A stretch of 64,000 nucleotides of DNA from Adhaeribacter soli (GTDB taxonomy: Bacteria > Bacteroidota > Bacteroidia > Cytophagales > Hymenobacteraceae). The notes under the pieces were generated by a model, which worked only from the letters and a program-made list of their open reading frames with translations, was not told where the DNA came from and made no database searches. A program made the translations under genes and the position numbers. Every line of letters starts with the position of its first letter. Position 1 is the stretch's first letter. Below are positions 51,801 through 58,781 of the stretch, piece after piece. Location of the stretch: the NCBI RefSeq assembly GCF_008727925.1, contig NZ_VTWT01000003.1:124001-188000 (forward strand). Direction: 5' to 3'.

Positions 51801-52425
51801 CGGTATTAACGGAAGTTTCAATTACTAGATTGCCGGCTTCCAGGTACATTTTATCGGCGCCTTTGTATTGCATCTGAATCACATCCGGATTGGCGCCAGC
51901 CTGTAAGATAAAGTCGTATTTCAGTTTCTTTTTATGCTCGTAGAATTTCAGGTCAATGCCCGGGTAGAGTTCCTGGTAGGTTATTTCCTGGTAGGCCGGC
52001 ACGTCCGAAGCCCAGGAATCCGGATCGTTGCCCAGAAAGTAATTCCGGTAGCCTTCGGTTTTGCCGGTGCCGCTTAATAAAGCCTTTGGGTTGGCCTGCA
52101 GGAAATCTACGGTATAGGCATGGGCTTTTACTTTTTCTTCGCCTTTTGCTACGGTTTTTTCCTGGTGGTTGTGGTTGGGAATTCCGGCCGGATCGATGAA
52201 GTTATAAACCAGCCCGGTTTGCTTTAGATAAAGTTGCCCGGCCGGCAGTTCGGCTCGGAACTTTATTTGCTTGTTCCATTGGTTGCGGTTCTGAATAAAT
52301 TCCAGGCTTTTTTCCCGGTTGGCTTCTGCATTGGGCGGTGTATGCCCGTAAGTGGTATAGCTGAAAGCCAACAGGCAGAAGAGCACGCTAAGGAAGCGGC
52401 GGTAAAAAGTATAAGTTTTAGACAT
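48898..52425 (-). CDS. Large SBBP/Ig/PKD protein with type B T9SS sorting domain (paralogue)
   Basis: A ~1,175-aa protein with the same architecture as its neighbour. The signal peptide starts at the ATG at 52425 ('MSKTYTFYRRFLSVLFCLLAF'; an ATG seven codons upstream is the other option). The N-terminal domain has 'KSLEFIQNRNQWNKQIKF' and 'YPGIDLKFYEHKKKLKYDF'. SBBP blades follow ('TYLGGPQTDIPHSLVV', 'TFLGGTNNDG', 'SYMGGTADDAAYSIQV', 'YFGGSGNEHVDGG'), then three Ig-like modules ('GGTWSGPGVNGNTFTP'), PKD ('YQWDFGDNSISTEPNPTHTF') and the type B sorting domain ('IPNIITPNNDDKNETF', 'WKGWLEV'). A terminator and ~370 bases separate the two genes, so they are probably transcribed separately. Differences are spread along the length, suggesting an older duplication. 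Confidence 0.9.
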   Translation of the reverse strand: MSKTYTFYRRFLSVLFCLLAFSYTTYGHTPPNAEANREKSLEFIQNRNQWNKQIKFRAELPAGQLYLKQTGLVYNFIDPAGIPNHNHQEKTVAKGEEKVKAHAYTVDFLQANPKALLSGTGKTEGYRNYFLGNDPDSWASDVPAYQEITYQELYPGIDLKFYEHKKKLKYDFILQAGANPDVIQMQYKGADKMYLEAGNLVIETSVNTVTEQKPYAYQIIKGREVEIPCKFRLEGQKVSFLFPKGYRKDLPLILDPTLIYSTFTASTADNWGFTATYDSQGNMYSGGIVFGTGFPVTTGAYQISFRGLVDIAIMKYNPTAATGPASRLYATYLGGPQTDIPHSLVVNSNDELIIFGTTGSSTYPTTTNAYDRSFNNPASVPSVDPLNFNVTTYIDGSDLIISRLSPNGNTLLASTFLGGTNNDGILGFSSLLTRNYGDQFRGDVVTDAANNIYIASSTTSRDFPTVNAFQNTHGGGLTTSTDAVVCKLSPDLSTLVWSSYMGGTADDAAYSIQVDNQANVYICGGTASGNLPQTTGGFKPTHTAGQVDGFACKIGSSGNTLLQTTYIGAGASSNYDQTYFLQLDAVNDVYLLGQSGTNYPSSPGVFSAANPALQGRQFIQKLSNNLRTGYFSLSFGSGATSNTYNISPTAFLVDNCERIYVVGWGGSVNASSAINPNNYVGGNTFGMPVTPNATKSNTDGTDFYLMQLSQNATTLDYATYFGGSGNEHVDGGTSRLDKRGYVYQALCGGCGGTNAFPSTPNAWSSVNNSSNCNVASFIYDFAVTNPVAGTAQSVCENSAPFQLIGASPAGGTWSGPGVNGNTFTPSATLIGTQTLTYTVTIGNCVTRATKTITVNPLPQVSFTGLSRNSYCLSDSAVLLTPSIPGGAFSGNGIINGDKWSPRAAGPGSHVIRYTFSDPNGCIASRADTAFVEVATLLAGPDESVCALNAPFQLTGTSHTGGTWSGNGVSPDGLFTPSRNLTGPQKLTYTATIGNCTYAAEKTITITPPPVISAGIQAGTCENQAAPFGFAPLTVSFRNNAQNGASYQWDFGDNSISTEPNPTHTFQKPGTYTVRLSSTFGGTCNETSNVATITVSDIFIPNIITPNNDDKNETFMPMVSCQPVSFELFSRWGQRVYTQKNYTGNFDGKDLSAGIYYYLLKDPQGKTWKGWLEVVK

Positions 52426-52551
52426 GGCGACGAATGTTTGTAACAAGCGAAAGATATTAAATTTCTGGTAATTTGCCTGTTATTAAACCAGTCGGGAAAA
52501 AAGAGGTTTGCGTTGCCTGCCGGAAAGGGTAGTTCCCGAAGAAAAAAACAT

Positions 52552-52585
52552 AAAAAAACCTGCCCCAAAAGGACAGGTTTTTTTG
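52552..52585. terminator. Terminator downstream of the small secreted protein gene
   Basis: AAAACCTG/CAGGTTTT stem, with an A-run on one side and a T-run on the other. It lies between the start of the large SBBP gene and the stop at 52610. Confidence 0.75.
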
Positions 52586-52609
52586 AACTTAGATTATGAA
52601 AACGGTAGC

Positions 52610-52975
52610 TTATTCGGCCAGGAAACTGGTAAGCGATTCGTTGGAGGTACGTTCCCAGGCCAGGTATTTTTCATATTGGTTTCTATTGAGTAACTGGGTA
52701 AGTTCCTGGTCATAGGACTGCTCCAGTTCTGCAAATTTTCTTTCCTGCATTTCCGGGTCATTCTGGTAGGCATTGCGGGCTTCGAATAAAGCGGCAAGCT
52801 TTTCAGTATTCAACGCTTTTACTTTAATGTATTCCAGCTCGTTCAGTTGCAGTTCGCGGGCCATGGTGCGGGTTAGCGCGGTGGCTTTCTCGTTGATCTT
52901 GGCCGGCGTTTGCTCGTCGGCTTTTGCTACTGCCAGGGTGCCCGCCATAAATAAAAATATAATTAGTTTTTTCAT
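52610..52975 (-). CDS. Small secreted helical protein of unknown function
   Basis: A 121-aa protein with a signal peptide ('MKKLIIFLFMAGTLAVAKA'). The mature part is all helical and charged: 'ALTRTMARELQLNELEYIKVKALNTEKLAALFEARNA' and 'QERKFAELEQSYDQELTQLL'. This pattern recalls periplasmic Spy/CpxP-like chaperones and a group of short secreted Bacteroidota proteins, but the LTxxQ motif is missing, so no family is assigned. It has its own terminator and appears to be monocistronic. Confidence 0.65.
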   Translation of the reverse strand: MKKLIIFLFMAGTLAVAKADEQTPAKINEKATALTRTMARELQLNELEYIKVKALNTEKLAALFEARNAYQNDPEMQERKFAELEQSYDQELTQLLNRNQYEKYLAWERTSNESLTSFLAE

Positions 52976-53178
52976 GAGGCTTTACTTTTAATACTATTCT
53001 TAAAAGGTAAAACAGCCTGTTTTAGTTTCCTGAAAAACAGATATATTTATAAAACAGCCCTGGCTGGCTTGTAAGCGGGAAAGGCTTGAGAGTAGCTGCC
53101 CCAGACTTTGCTAAGCGAAAGCCATTTTGTTGTAAGTATTTGTAAATTAATATTTTAAATATTAAATGAAAGTTGGGT

Positions 53179-53550
53179 TTATTTTTTGCGGCGCGTAGCT
53201 TTAAGCTTTACGGGTGCTACGCCTGCATCAATAATATCCAGTTTTCGGGCGGCTTTGCGCGAAAGGTCAATAACCCGGCCGGGAGCGAAAGGGCCGCGGT
53301 CGGTAATGGTTACTTTTACCGAGCGGTTCGTTTTCGGATTCGTAACTTTTACTTTGGTGCCGAAGGGTAGGGTTTTATGGGCGGCAGTTAGTTTTCCGGG
53401 TCGGTATTTTTCGCCATTGGCCATTTTCCGGCCGGCCAGCTTATCGCTGTAGTAAGAGGCTTTCCCTTCTTCGGTAAAACGATTAGCCGCACAGGAACTT
53501 AGAAAAATAAGGGCAATTAAAACAAGACAGTTAAAAACAGGAAACTTCAT
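53179..53550 (-). CDS. RlpA-family septal ring lytic transglycosylase-like lipoprotein
   Basis: A 123-aa lipoprotein (lipobox LSSC, Cys20) with a double-psi beta-barrel domain: 'GKASYYSDKLAGRKMANGE', 'LTAAHKTLPFGTKVKVTN', 'RSVKVTITDRGPFAPGRVIDLSRKAA'. The conserved Asp in DRGPF and the His of AAHK are present. Family members act on denuded peptidoglycan at the septum or bind it; this short form lacks a SPOR domain, so septal targeting is less certain. The C-terminus is strongly basic ('LKATRRKK'). Confidence 0.9.
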   Translation of the reverse strand: MKFPVFNCLVLIALIFLSSCAANRFTEEGKASYYSDKLAGRKMANGEKYRPGKLTAAHKTLPFGTKVKVTNPKTNRSVKVTITDRGPFAPGRVIDLSRKAARKLDIIDAGVAPVKLKATRRKK

Positions 53551-53601
53551 TCGGAAATTTTAAACTACTCTATAAGGGAATGGAAAGCTAAAAGGAAAGC
53601 G

Positions 53602-54105
53602 CTACTGCTTTTTCCGGTAAAGCGCAGGATTAAGCGCCGGACGCGACCAGTGGTTCAGGAATTCCAGCACTTTCTTTTTGCTGTAACCTTTGTCTTCTTC
53701 CAGATAAGCGGAGTTTTGGGTGTGCAGTCTATTCCCTTCCTGGTTCAGCACCACAAATACCGGGAAACCGAAGCGTTGCGGATAATCGAGTTGTTCAAGC
53801 AAGGCCAGGTTCTGGTTTTCTTTGCTGTAATTCACTTTCAGAACCACATAGTTGGCCTTTAGTACGGAGTCGAGCTGGGCATCGGTGGTTGTAAAATTAT
53901 GAAACTTTATGCACCAGGAGCACCAGTTCCCGCCGATCTGCAGCAGGACGTGCTTGTTTTCCGCTTTCGCTTTTCGGGTGGCAGCTTTCAGTTCGGCGGC
54001 GGCATCGGCAAGCGGGTTGTAAATGGTGGGTTTAGCGCTTTGGGCGAAACTAAGACCAGCGGTAATAAAAAATGCCAGGAAGAAAACGGTAAGAAAGCGG
54101 GCCAT
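53602..54105 (-). CDS. Secreted thioredoxin-fold protein
   Basis: A 167-aa protein with a signal peptide (residues 1-21). The thioredoxin fold begins near residue 35; the redox motif WCSWC (Cys62 and Cys65) follows 'HVLLQIGGN', and the cis-proline segment is 'FGFPVFVVLNQEG'. This is the thioredoxin_7/DUF255-like subtype, expected to act as a periplasmic thiol-disulphide reductase or isomerase. It lies about 50 bases upstream of rlpA on the same strand and may share a transcript with it. Confidence 0.87.
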   Translation of the reverse strand: MARFLTVFFLAFFITAGLSFAQSAKPTIYNPLADAAAELKAATRKAKAENKHVLLQIGGNWCSWCIKFHNFTTTDAQLDSVLKANYVVLKVNYSKENQNLALLEQLDYPQRFGFPVFVVLNQEGNRLHTQNSAYLEEDKGYSKKKVLEFLNHWSRPALNPALYRKKQ

Positions 54106-54657
54106 GGGCGGGTAAAGGTTTGGAAAAGTAAACGTACCGCCGCAAAATTAAGTATGTTTCCGGCAAAGCCTTTCTAATTCCTGGAGTTTTAGTTTTCAGA
54201 CGGTAGCATTTTAAGCTATAAAACTGCCTTGCGCTGCATCCGGTTTTTCAGGCACAGGCCCGCGCCCGACTTTTTCCTTTTCCAGATTTTTTCTTTTCCC
54301 CGAAAAAGTTGATCCGGATGGCTGTTGTTGAACGGTAGCGGACAATCGGCTGTCCGTTTATAATACACTATAAATTTATTGTTTATTCGTTGTTTCTGCC
54401 AAGGCGCTGATATATAGTGGTTTGTAATTTCTGGCACAGTGGTTGAAAAACAGGAAATGGTTGCGCTTCTTATTAAAGGAAAAGTAAATCAGATTTAAAT
54501 GCAGTGATGCTCGGTTTAATGCCAGAAAATTAAAAGCCGAAAAATAAAAAAGTATGCAGGCAACCAGGTATTTCGGAACAGCATCTTCCCTGCAGTGCGC
54601 ACATTCAGGGGAAACCATTAAAACAGAAAAAACTAAACAATATAAAAAAATAAAATT
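54106..54657. other. Intergenic region between divergent genes
   Basis: About 550 bases. The outer parts should hold the promoters of the flanking divergent genes. A weak CGGAC/GTCCG hairpin lies near 54337-54355. Two ORFs of 73 and 80 codons on the minus strand look spurious (no signal, no start context). Nothing else is recognised. Confidence 0.45.
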
Positions 54658-54942
54658 ATGAAAAAGTCATTATTAGCAGTTGCCTTCTTAGCCCAGGTTT
54701 TATTTGTATCCGCCCAGGTTCCAGGCCGGGTAAAATCCGATAACGTAAACCTTTACCGCCAGCCAGGCAAGCAGGCCGAGGTAGTGAGAGTCTTAAACAC
54801 CGCCGACGAGGTAATGGTAGTCAGAAAATTTAACAGCCAGTGGAGCATTGTGCAGATAGGCACCGAAACCGGGTACATCCATAATGCCAATCTGGCCAAA
54901 ATGAAGAAACAACAGATTACAGAAAGCACCGCCAAAAATTAG
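54658..54942 (+). CDS. Small secreted SH3-like domain protein
   Basis: A 94-aa protein with signal peptide 'MKKSLLAVAFLAQVLFVSA' and a bacterial SH3 (SH3b) domain: 'VKSDNVNLYRQPGKQAEVVRVLNTADEVMVVRKFNSQWSIVQIGTETGYIHNANL'. Such domains bind cell-wall peptides or other surface partners. It is a stand-alone gene with an A-rich ribosome-binding region, typical of the phylum. Confidence 0.82.
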   Translation: MKKSLLAVAFLAQVLFVSAQVPGRVKSDNVNLYRQPGKQAEVVRVLNTADEVMVVRKFNSQWSIVQIGTETGYIHNANLAKMKKQQITESTAKN

Positions 54943-55696
54943 GCGCTTTCTTAATCAGTTTGTAGTGGGTGAAGTAAAGGCCGGGCAGCATGCTCCGGCC
55001 TTTCTCTTTTTCAGCCTGCCTTGTGCCGGTGTAACTAAGGGTACAGATTTAGTGCACACATCTGTATGCTTACATTTTCTGTCATTCTGGAAGAAACTTG
55101 TGAGTTTAGAGCACGGAAGTAACAAGCTTCTTCCAGAATGGCAATCTTAGCAGTTAAAGTTTATTTTGGACCGTTACTTAAGGGGTTCTCTCCGCTTAAG
55201 AATATAGAATTTCCTATAAGGAGATCCTGCTGAAAATAGCCGCCTTCGGTAAGTTGATTATCGGTTTTCATGCTGGCTTTCTTTGGCCTCAAGATTAATA
55301 TTCTTAAAAGTGAATTTGTGTGATTCCGGACAAGTTGGTGTCTGTTTTTAATACAGGTTTTACAAGCCTATTCTAAGGTAATGTTTGTAATGCGTTGATT
55401 TGTAGGTTGCAAGGTGTTGGCATGCTGCTTGCTGAGCAAAATGCGTAAGCTCCAGTGGAGGTGGATGACTTGTTTTAGATTTGGATTCCTAAAAGATGTG
55501 AAACGGTGCTCCGGTCTGTTTAAATTGACGCCCGCTCCAGGTTTGCAGCAAGTTGTGTAAGTGAAAAAGTATACAAAAGAATATGAATAATATAGGAGGA
55601 AGGCAACCAGAAGGCAGCCGGCAGCATCTGTTCATTAAGATCCGGATATGAAGAGCATACAAGAATTCAGTTTTTAAACCTTTAAAATTTTAAGCT
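54943..55696. other. Long intergenic region with palindromic repeat
   Basis: About 750 bases without a convincing gene. It includes the palindromic repeat at 55083-55155. A 61-codon ORF (54965-55150) runs through the repeat and is judged spurious. The part from 55160 to 55690 shows no clear ORF, hairpin or RNA. Confidence 0.5.
55083..55155. repeat. Palindromic intergenic repeat, copy 2
   Basis: CATTCTGGAAGAAACTTGT (55083-55101) pairs with 55122-55140 with a single mismatch; the tail GCAATCTTAGCAGT follows. It is homologous to 44133-44210. Confidence 0.8.
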
Positions 55697-55972
55697 ATGA
55701 AAAAGTACTTATTTACCTTATTAAGCCTGCTGCAGGCAACGCTGTTAATGGCCGGTACCTCCAAAGTAAAAGGAACCACCAATAATCAACAGGCGGCAAT
55801 TAAAACGGCCGTCCGGTGCTTGGGCAGAACTGCCGAAGGCAATGCTGCTGTAATGCAGGTGAAACCCTTTGTAATAGTTTCTGCCTTAGAAGAAGGTTAT
55901 TTGCCGCAGGGGAAATTACCGAATCTAAGCGGAGATATGGTTGCCCTGAAAAAAGAGGCCCCGAAAAAGTGA
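55697..55972 (+). CDS. Small secreted protein of unknown function
   Basis: A 91-aa protein with a plausible signal peptide ('MKKYLFTLLSLLQATLLMAG') and a short basic mature part ('IKTAVRCLGRTAEGNAAVMQ', 'LPNLSGDMVALKKEAPKK'). Not recognised. A ribosome-binding region of the usual AT-rich kind and a good terminator downstream support a real gene. Confidence 0.55.
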   Translation: MKKYLFTLLSLLQATLLMAGTSKVKGTTNNQQAAIKTAVRCLGRTAEGNAAVMQVKPFVIVSALEEGYLPQGKLPNLSGDMVALKKEAPKK

Positions 55973-55998
55973 TTTCCTGTTTTGGGTGTGTTAAAGCT

Positions 55999-56029
55999 GA
56001 AAAGCCTGCTTCAAAGAGCAGGCTTTTTC
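55999..56029 (+). terminator. Intrinsic terminator
   Basis: AAAGCCTGCT/AGCAGGCTTT stem with a six-base loop and a T tail, 25-55 bases after the stop codon. Confidence 0.85.
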
Positions 56030-56177
56030 TGTTTACGGAGTGCCATTTAGCAGGTAGGTATCTTTAATTAGTAATATTTAAAGGAAATAGTTGCATACAC
56101 CCGGAAAATGAAACAATAGCCTGACAAGTAGGCGTTTAAGCCGTATAAAAGAACACAGCAGCAATGAAAGGGACGAA

Positions 56178-56393
56178 ATGCCAGAAAAAAAGAATTTAAA
56201 AACCACGATTCCCCGGCTGAGCGATAAGGCTAAACGTATCTTTAATATCAGCTACGAAGACCTTTCTGCCCAGATTTATTATGACGTTAAAAACACCTTT
56301 AAACTTACAATTGTCCGGAACAATAAGCAGATACTGCCGGCACGCGAAATTTCCCGCGCCGAGGCCTTCCGGATCATGAACACCAGGCTATAA
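56178..56393 (+). CDS. Small basic protein of unknown function
   Basis: 71 aa, no signal peptide, basic ('KAKRIFNISYEDLSAQIYYDVKNTFKL', 'ILPAREISRAEAFRIMNTRL'). The sequence looks like a folded alpha/beta mini-domain, not random coding. No family recognised. A second small gene follows 84 bases downstream on the same strand. Confidence 0.5.
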   Translation: MPEKKNLKTTIPRLSDKAKRIFNISYEDLSAQIYYDVKNTFKLTIVRNNKQILPAREISRAEAFRIMNTRL

Positions 56394-56476
56394 GCAGAGC
56401 GGCTGCTTTTTCTGCTGCCCTGCTACGTAGATTTGTTATATTTTTTTGTTAATCAGCATACTGTTACTTTTTACCC

Positions 56477-56737
56477 ATGACTACAATTCCGGACAAAAGC
56501 ATCGATGAAAATGAAATTCAGCACATGTTTCTGCAGGTAGAAAGCAGCGATTCTATCTGCATGCTGAACGTTGCCGGCCATCCCTTGCGCATTCGGGAAG
56601 TGATCTTTTTGATGATCGAGAACGGCTGCCGGGTAATGAAGTCGAATGCCGATGACTATAACGTTTTCCTTTTCGACAAAGAGGTGATAGAAGTGTACGA
56701 TTACCTTTCCACCATTATAAAAGCCCGTTTTATTTAA
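56477..56737 (+). CDS. Small acidic protein of unknown function
   Basis: 86 aa, cytoplasmic, acidic: 'DENEIQHMFLQVESSDSICMLNVAGHPLRIREVIFLMIENGCRV', 'VFLFDKEVIEVYDYLSTIIK'. An alpha/beta pattern is visible but no family is recognised. Its stop overlaps the stop of the convergent membrane-protein gene by four bases. Confidence 0.55.
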   Translation: MTTIPDKSIDENEIQHMFLQVESSDSICMLNVAGHPLRIREVIFLMIENGCRVMKSNADDYNVFLFDKEVIEVYDYLSTIIKARFI

Positions 56738-57135
56738 GCTTTCTGCACTAACCTGTAAGCGCCGGAATTACCGAAAAGGTAAAAAAGCAGGCCGCCAGAA
56801 CAGTAGCAAATCACATCCCAAAAGTCGGCCGTGTACCGTTGGTTAAAAAGCGGGATCACGGCTTCGAACATCACTGAAAAATAAACCGCCGCAATGCCTA
56901 CCTGGTAAACCGTTAAGCGGTAAGCCGGCTTCCGGAACAGCGTGCGCTGCAGAAATACCGTTACAAAAAGCACCAGCGGCAGGCAAAGCAGATCGTTGAG
57001 GTAGTTTTGCAGAAACCAGAAACGGTAGGTTTTCTGCAGAAAAAGTACATTCAGGCCGTAGAGCAGGGCGCAGCTTATGAAAAGCGGGTTCCGGAAGGTG
57101 TTTAAATTTAACCGGCCAAGATCGTAACCAGCCAT
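56734..57135 (-). CDS. Small integral membrane protein
   Basis: 133 aa with about four hydrophobic segments (near residues 17-33, 45-64, 75-95 and 108-122). It resembles short Bacteroidota membrane proteins that databases sometimes label 'magnesium citrate secondary transporter', a label I would not trust. Its ATG lies inside the end of the upstream zinc-ribbon gene (28-base overlap), so the two are probably translationally coupled. Confidence 0.6.
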   Translation of the reverse strand: MAGYDLGRLNLNTFRNPLFISCALLYGLNVLFLQKTYRFWFLQNYLNDLLCLPLVLFVTVFLQRTLFRKPAYRLTVYQVGIAAVYFSVMFEAVIPLFNQRYTADFWDVICYCSGGLLFYLFGNSGAYRLVQKA

Positions 57136-57413
57136 ATTATAAAAGAAAGAATAGCAAAAAACGTAAGCTGAAATCCCTGAATAATGCGCTTGTAAAATTT
57201 TGTAAAAGGCGGGTCGGAAGGAAAAATTTCTATCAACGAAAGGTTGATCTTACCTTTCTGGCGGAGTGCTTCTGCTTCGGATTCCTGTTGGGCTTTCAGG
57301 CCTTGCGGATCCAGAATAGCCTGGCAGTGCTCGCATTTGTCGTCCGGGCGCTGGTGCCAGCCGGACCATTGGCCGCAACTAGGGCATTTTCTGGAACTGG
57401 TTAATGTTGTCAT
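57108..57413 (-). CDS. Zinc-ribbon protein with C-terminal membrane anchor
   Basis: 101 aa from the ATG at 57413 (an in-frame ATG 13 codons further upstream is possible). The N-terminal zinc ribbon is CPSCGQW...DDKCEHC (Cys pairs ~20 residues apart). A charged helical middle follows, and one membrane segment near the C-terminus ('LTFFAILSFIIWLVTIL'). It is likely anchored in the inner membrane with the ribbon in the cytoplasm. It is encoded with the overlapping downstream four-TM protein, suggesting a joint role that remains unknown. Confidence 0.7.
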   Translation of the reverse strand: MTTLTSSRKCPSCGQWSGWHQRPDDKCEHCQAILDPQGLKAQQESEAEALRQKGKINLSLIEIFPSDPPFTKFYKRIIQGFQLTFFAILSFIIWLVTILAG

Positions 57414-57879
57414 GGCATTGTAGCTGATTGGTAGCTCAAAAGTAAACGCCATTCTTTAAATAAAAGTGCTTTTTCTCTTTTTCAGCTCCAGCAAAATAAA
57501 AATGGCGCCACCAAGCGCCATTTTTAACCTTCGGAAGTTTTAGATCGGATAATGATATTTATAAAGCAGTTCTAATTCTAATAAATGTAAGGGTTTCCTG
57601 TCCGGAATTGGAATTTATACTTTGCCGGCAACAGAAGGTTACAGCCGTAGCAATTTGTTGTGGTGCTCGCCACCGGACTGTTGGTAAACAACGCATTCTT
57701 ATGAGTAAACCAGCAGGCTGTTTTTTAAACCCTGAAGCTAAGTACTTGGCCGGTATCCCGGAATTTTAAGCCAAATGGCTAAGAGTGGCCTGAATCGCTT
57801 ACCGGTGCCTACTCGGAGCAAAAAAAAAGAAGGACTGCTTTGCAGTCCCCCTTTCCCTTTAACAATTAAACTTTAAACA
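57414..57879. other. Intergenic region with an orphan hairpin
   Basis: 57497-57526 forms AAAATGGCG/CGCCATTTT with an eight-base loop and A/T runs on both sides, a good bidirectional terminator, but no gene ends next to it. The 57530-57825 part shows no ORF or RNA. The terminator of the Hsp20-like gene lies at its right end. Confidence 0.5.
57828..57858 (-). terminator. Terminator of the Hsp20-like gene
   Basis: GGACTGC/GCAGTCC stem followed, on the minus strand, by TTCTTTTTTTT, about 25 bases after the stop at 57880. Confidence 0.8.
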
Positions 57880-58260
57880 TTACTCAAATTCAATATCTAT
57901 CTGCCGGATGTTGGTTTCGAAGAACGGCGCCCGGATCTGGAGCTCATTGCCTTCATAAACTGCTTTGATCTTATCCAGCGCCACATTAAGTGGCAACAGG
58001 AATTCCTGATGAAACAGCGGGGTTTGGGCCTCGGTATTTTCCTGGCCCGGCAGCATAGCAAAAACGGTTAACTGGTTTCTGTTCAGCAGCAATTGAAAGG
58101 CTTCCGGATTTACCGATGGCGCCGATACCCGGATAATAAGTCCTTTCTTCCGCTTTTCTACTCCTACGTGCGTCTGCACCACACCGCCGCCCAGGGTGTT
58201 CCAATGATCGATCTGCCGGGCAATGGTTTGTAGAAATTTTTTATCTTTTATAAGTTTCAT
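57880..58260 (-). CDS. Hsp20/alpha-crystallin-like protein
   Basis: 126 aa, cytoplasmic. The central part follows the alpha-crystallin strand pattern: 'GLIIRVSAPSVNPEAFQLLLNRNQLTVFAML', 'PLFHQEFLLPLNVALDKIKAVYEGNELQIRAPF'. It is divergent from typical Hsp20: the usual A-x-L-x-N-G-V-L motif is replaced by 'AVYEGNELQIRAP' and the C-terminal I-x-I is only weakly kept ('RQIDIEFE'). It probably is a holdase-like chaperone or an outlying family member. Single gene with its own terminator. Confidence 0.7.
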   Translation of the reverse strand: MKLIKDKKFLQTIARQIDHWNTLGGGVVQTHVGVEKRKKGLIIRVSAPSVNPEAFQLLLNRNQLTVFAMLPGQENTEAQTPLFHQEFLLPLNVALDKIKAVYEGNELQIRAPFFETNIRQIDIEFE

Positions 58261-58532
58261 GGCTCTTATTCCTTTCTATTTGGTAGCCATTATGCAAAGC
58301 CCATACCAAACCATTTGTATGCATGCTGTACTATTTTTTTAAAAGGTTTAAGACAGATAGTCAGGTTGTTGGGCGCAGGAATCTCTGAAAAAGAGCCATT
58401 ATGTCTGTAAGTAACCGTGGCAACACCGGTCTACGGGCGGGTAAATAATAATTTCACCAGCTTTAGTAACAGATACACTAAAAAACCGGTATATAAAATA
58501 AATATAATTTACAGAAAACTAAATTTAACGCC

Positions 58533-58739
58533 ATGACCATACTTTTTGGAATCATTATAGGGGCACTATTAATAGTGGTAAGTTTATATCTTATTAAAAA
58601 CTCGGTTGGCCGAAATGCTACTGGAATTGGACACCACCCGGTAGCAACGCCTAACCCAAACCCCGGCAGCATCCCCGACGGCCGCGACGACAATAAAAGC
58701 AGCGGCCACGCGGCAATGAGCAGCGGTAAGCAGGGGTAA
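58533..58739 (+). CDS. Small single-TM protein
   Basis: 68 aa: one membrane segment at the N-terminus ('ILFGIIIGALLIVVSLYLI') followed by a Gly/Asn/Pro/Ser-rich hydrophilic tail ('HHPVATPNPNPGSIPDG', 'SSGHAAMSSGKQG'). Not recognised. It is convergent with the T9SS gene that ends at 58782. Confidence 0.5.
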   Translation: MTILFGIIIGALLIVVSLYLIKNSVGRNATGIGHHPVATPNPNPGSIPDGRDDNKSSGHAAMSSGKQG

Positions 58740-58781
58740 GCCGCAAACGAATACAGAATAAAGCAAACAGGAAAGCTGGTT

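Noticed and set aside
54965-55150. 61-codon ORF after the SH3-domain gene
   Set aside because: It is read through the palindromic repeat; composition is that of non-coding DNA.
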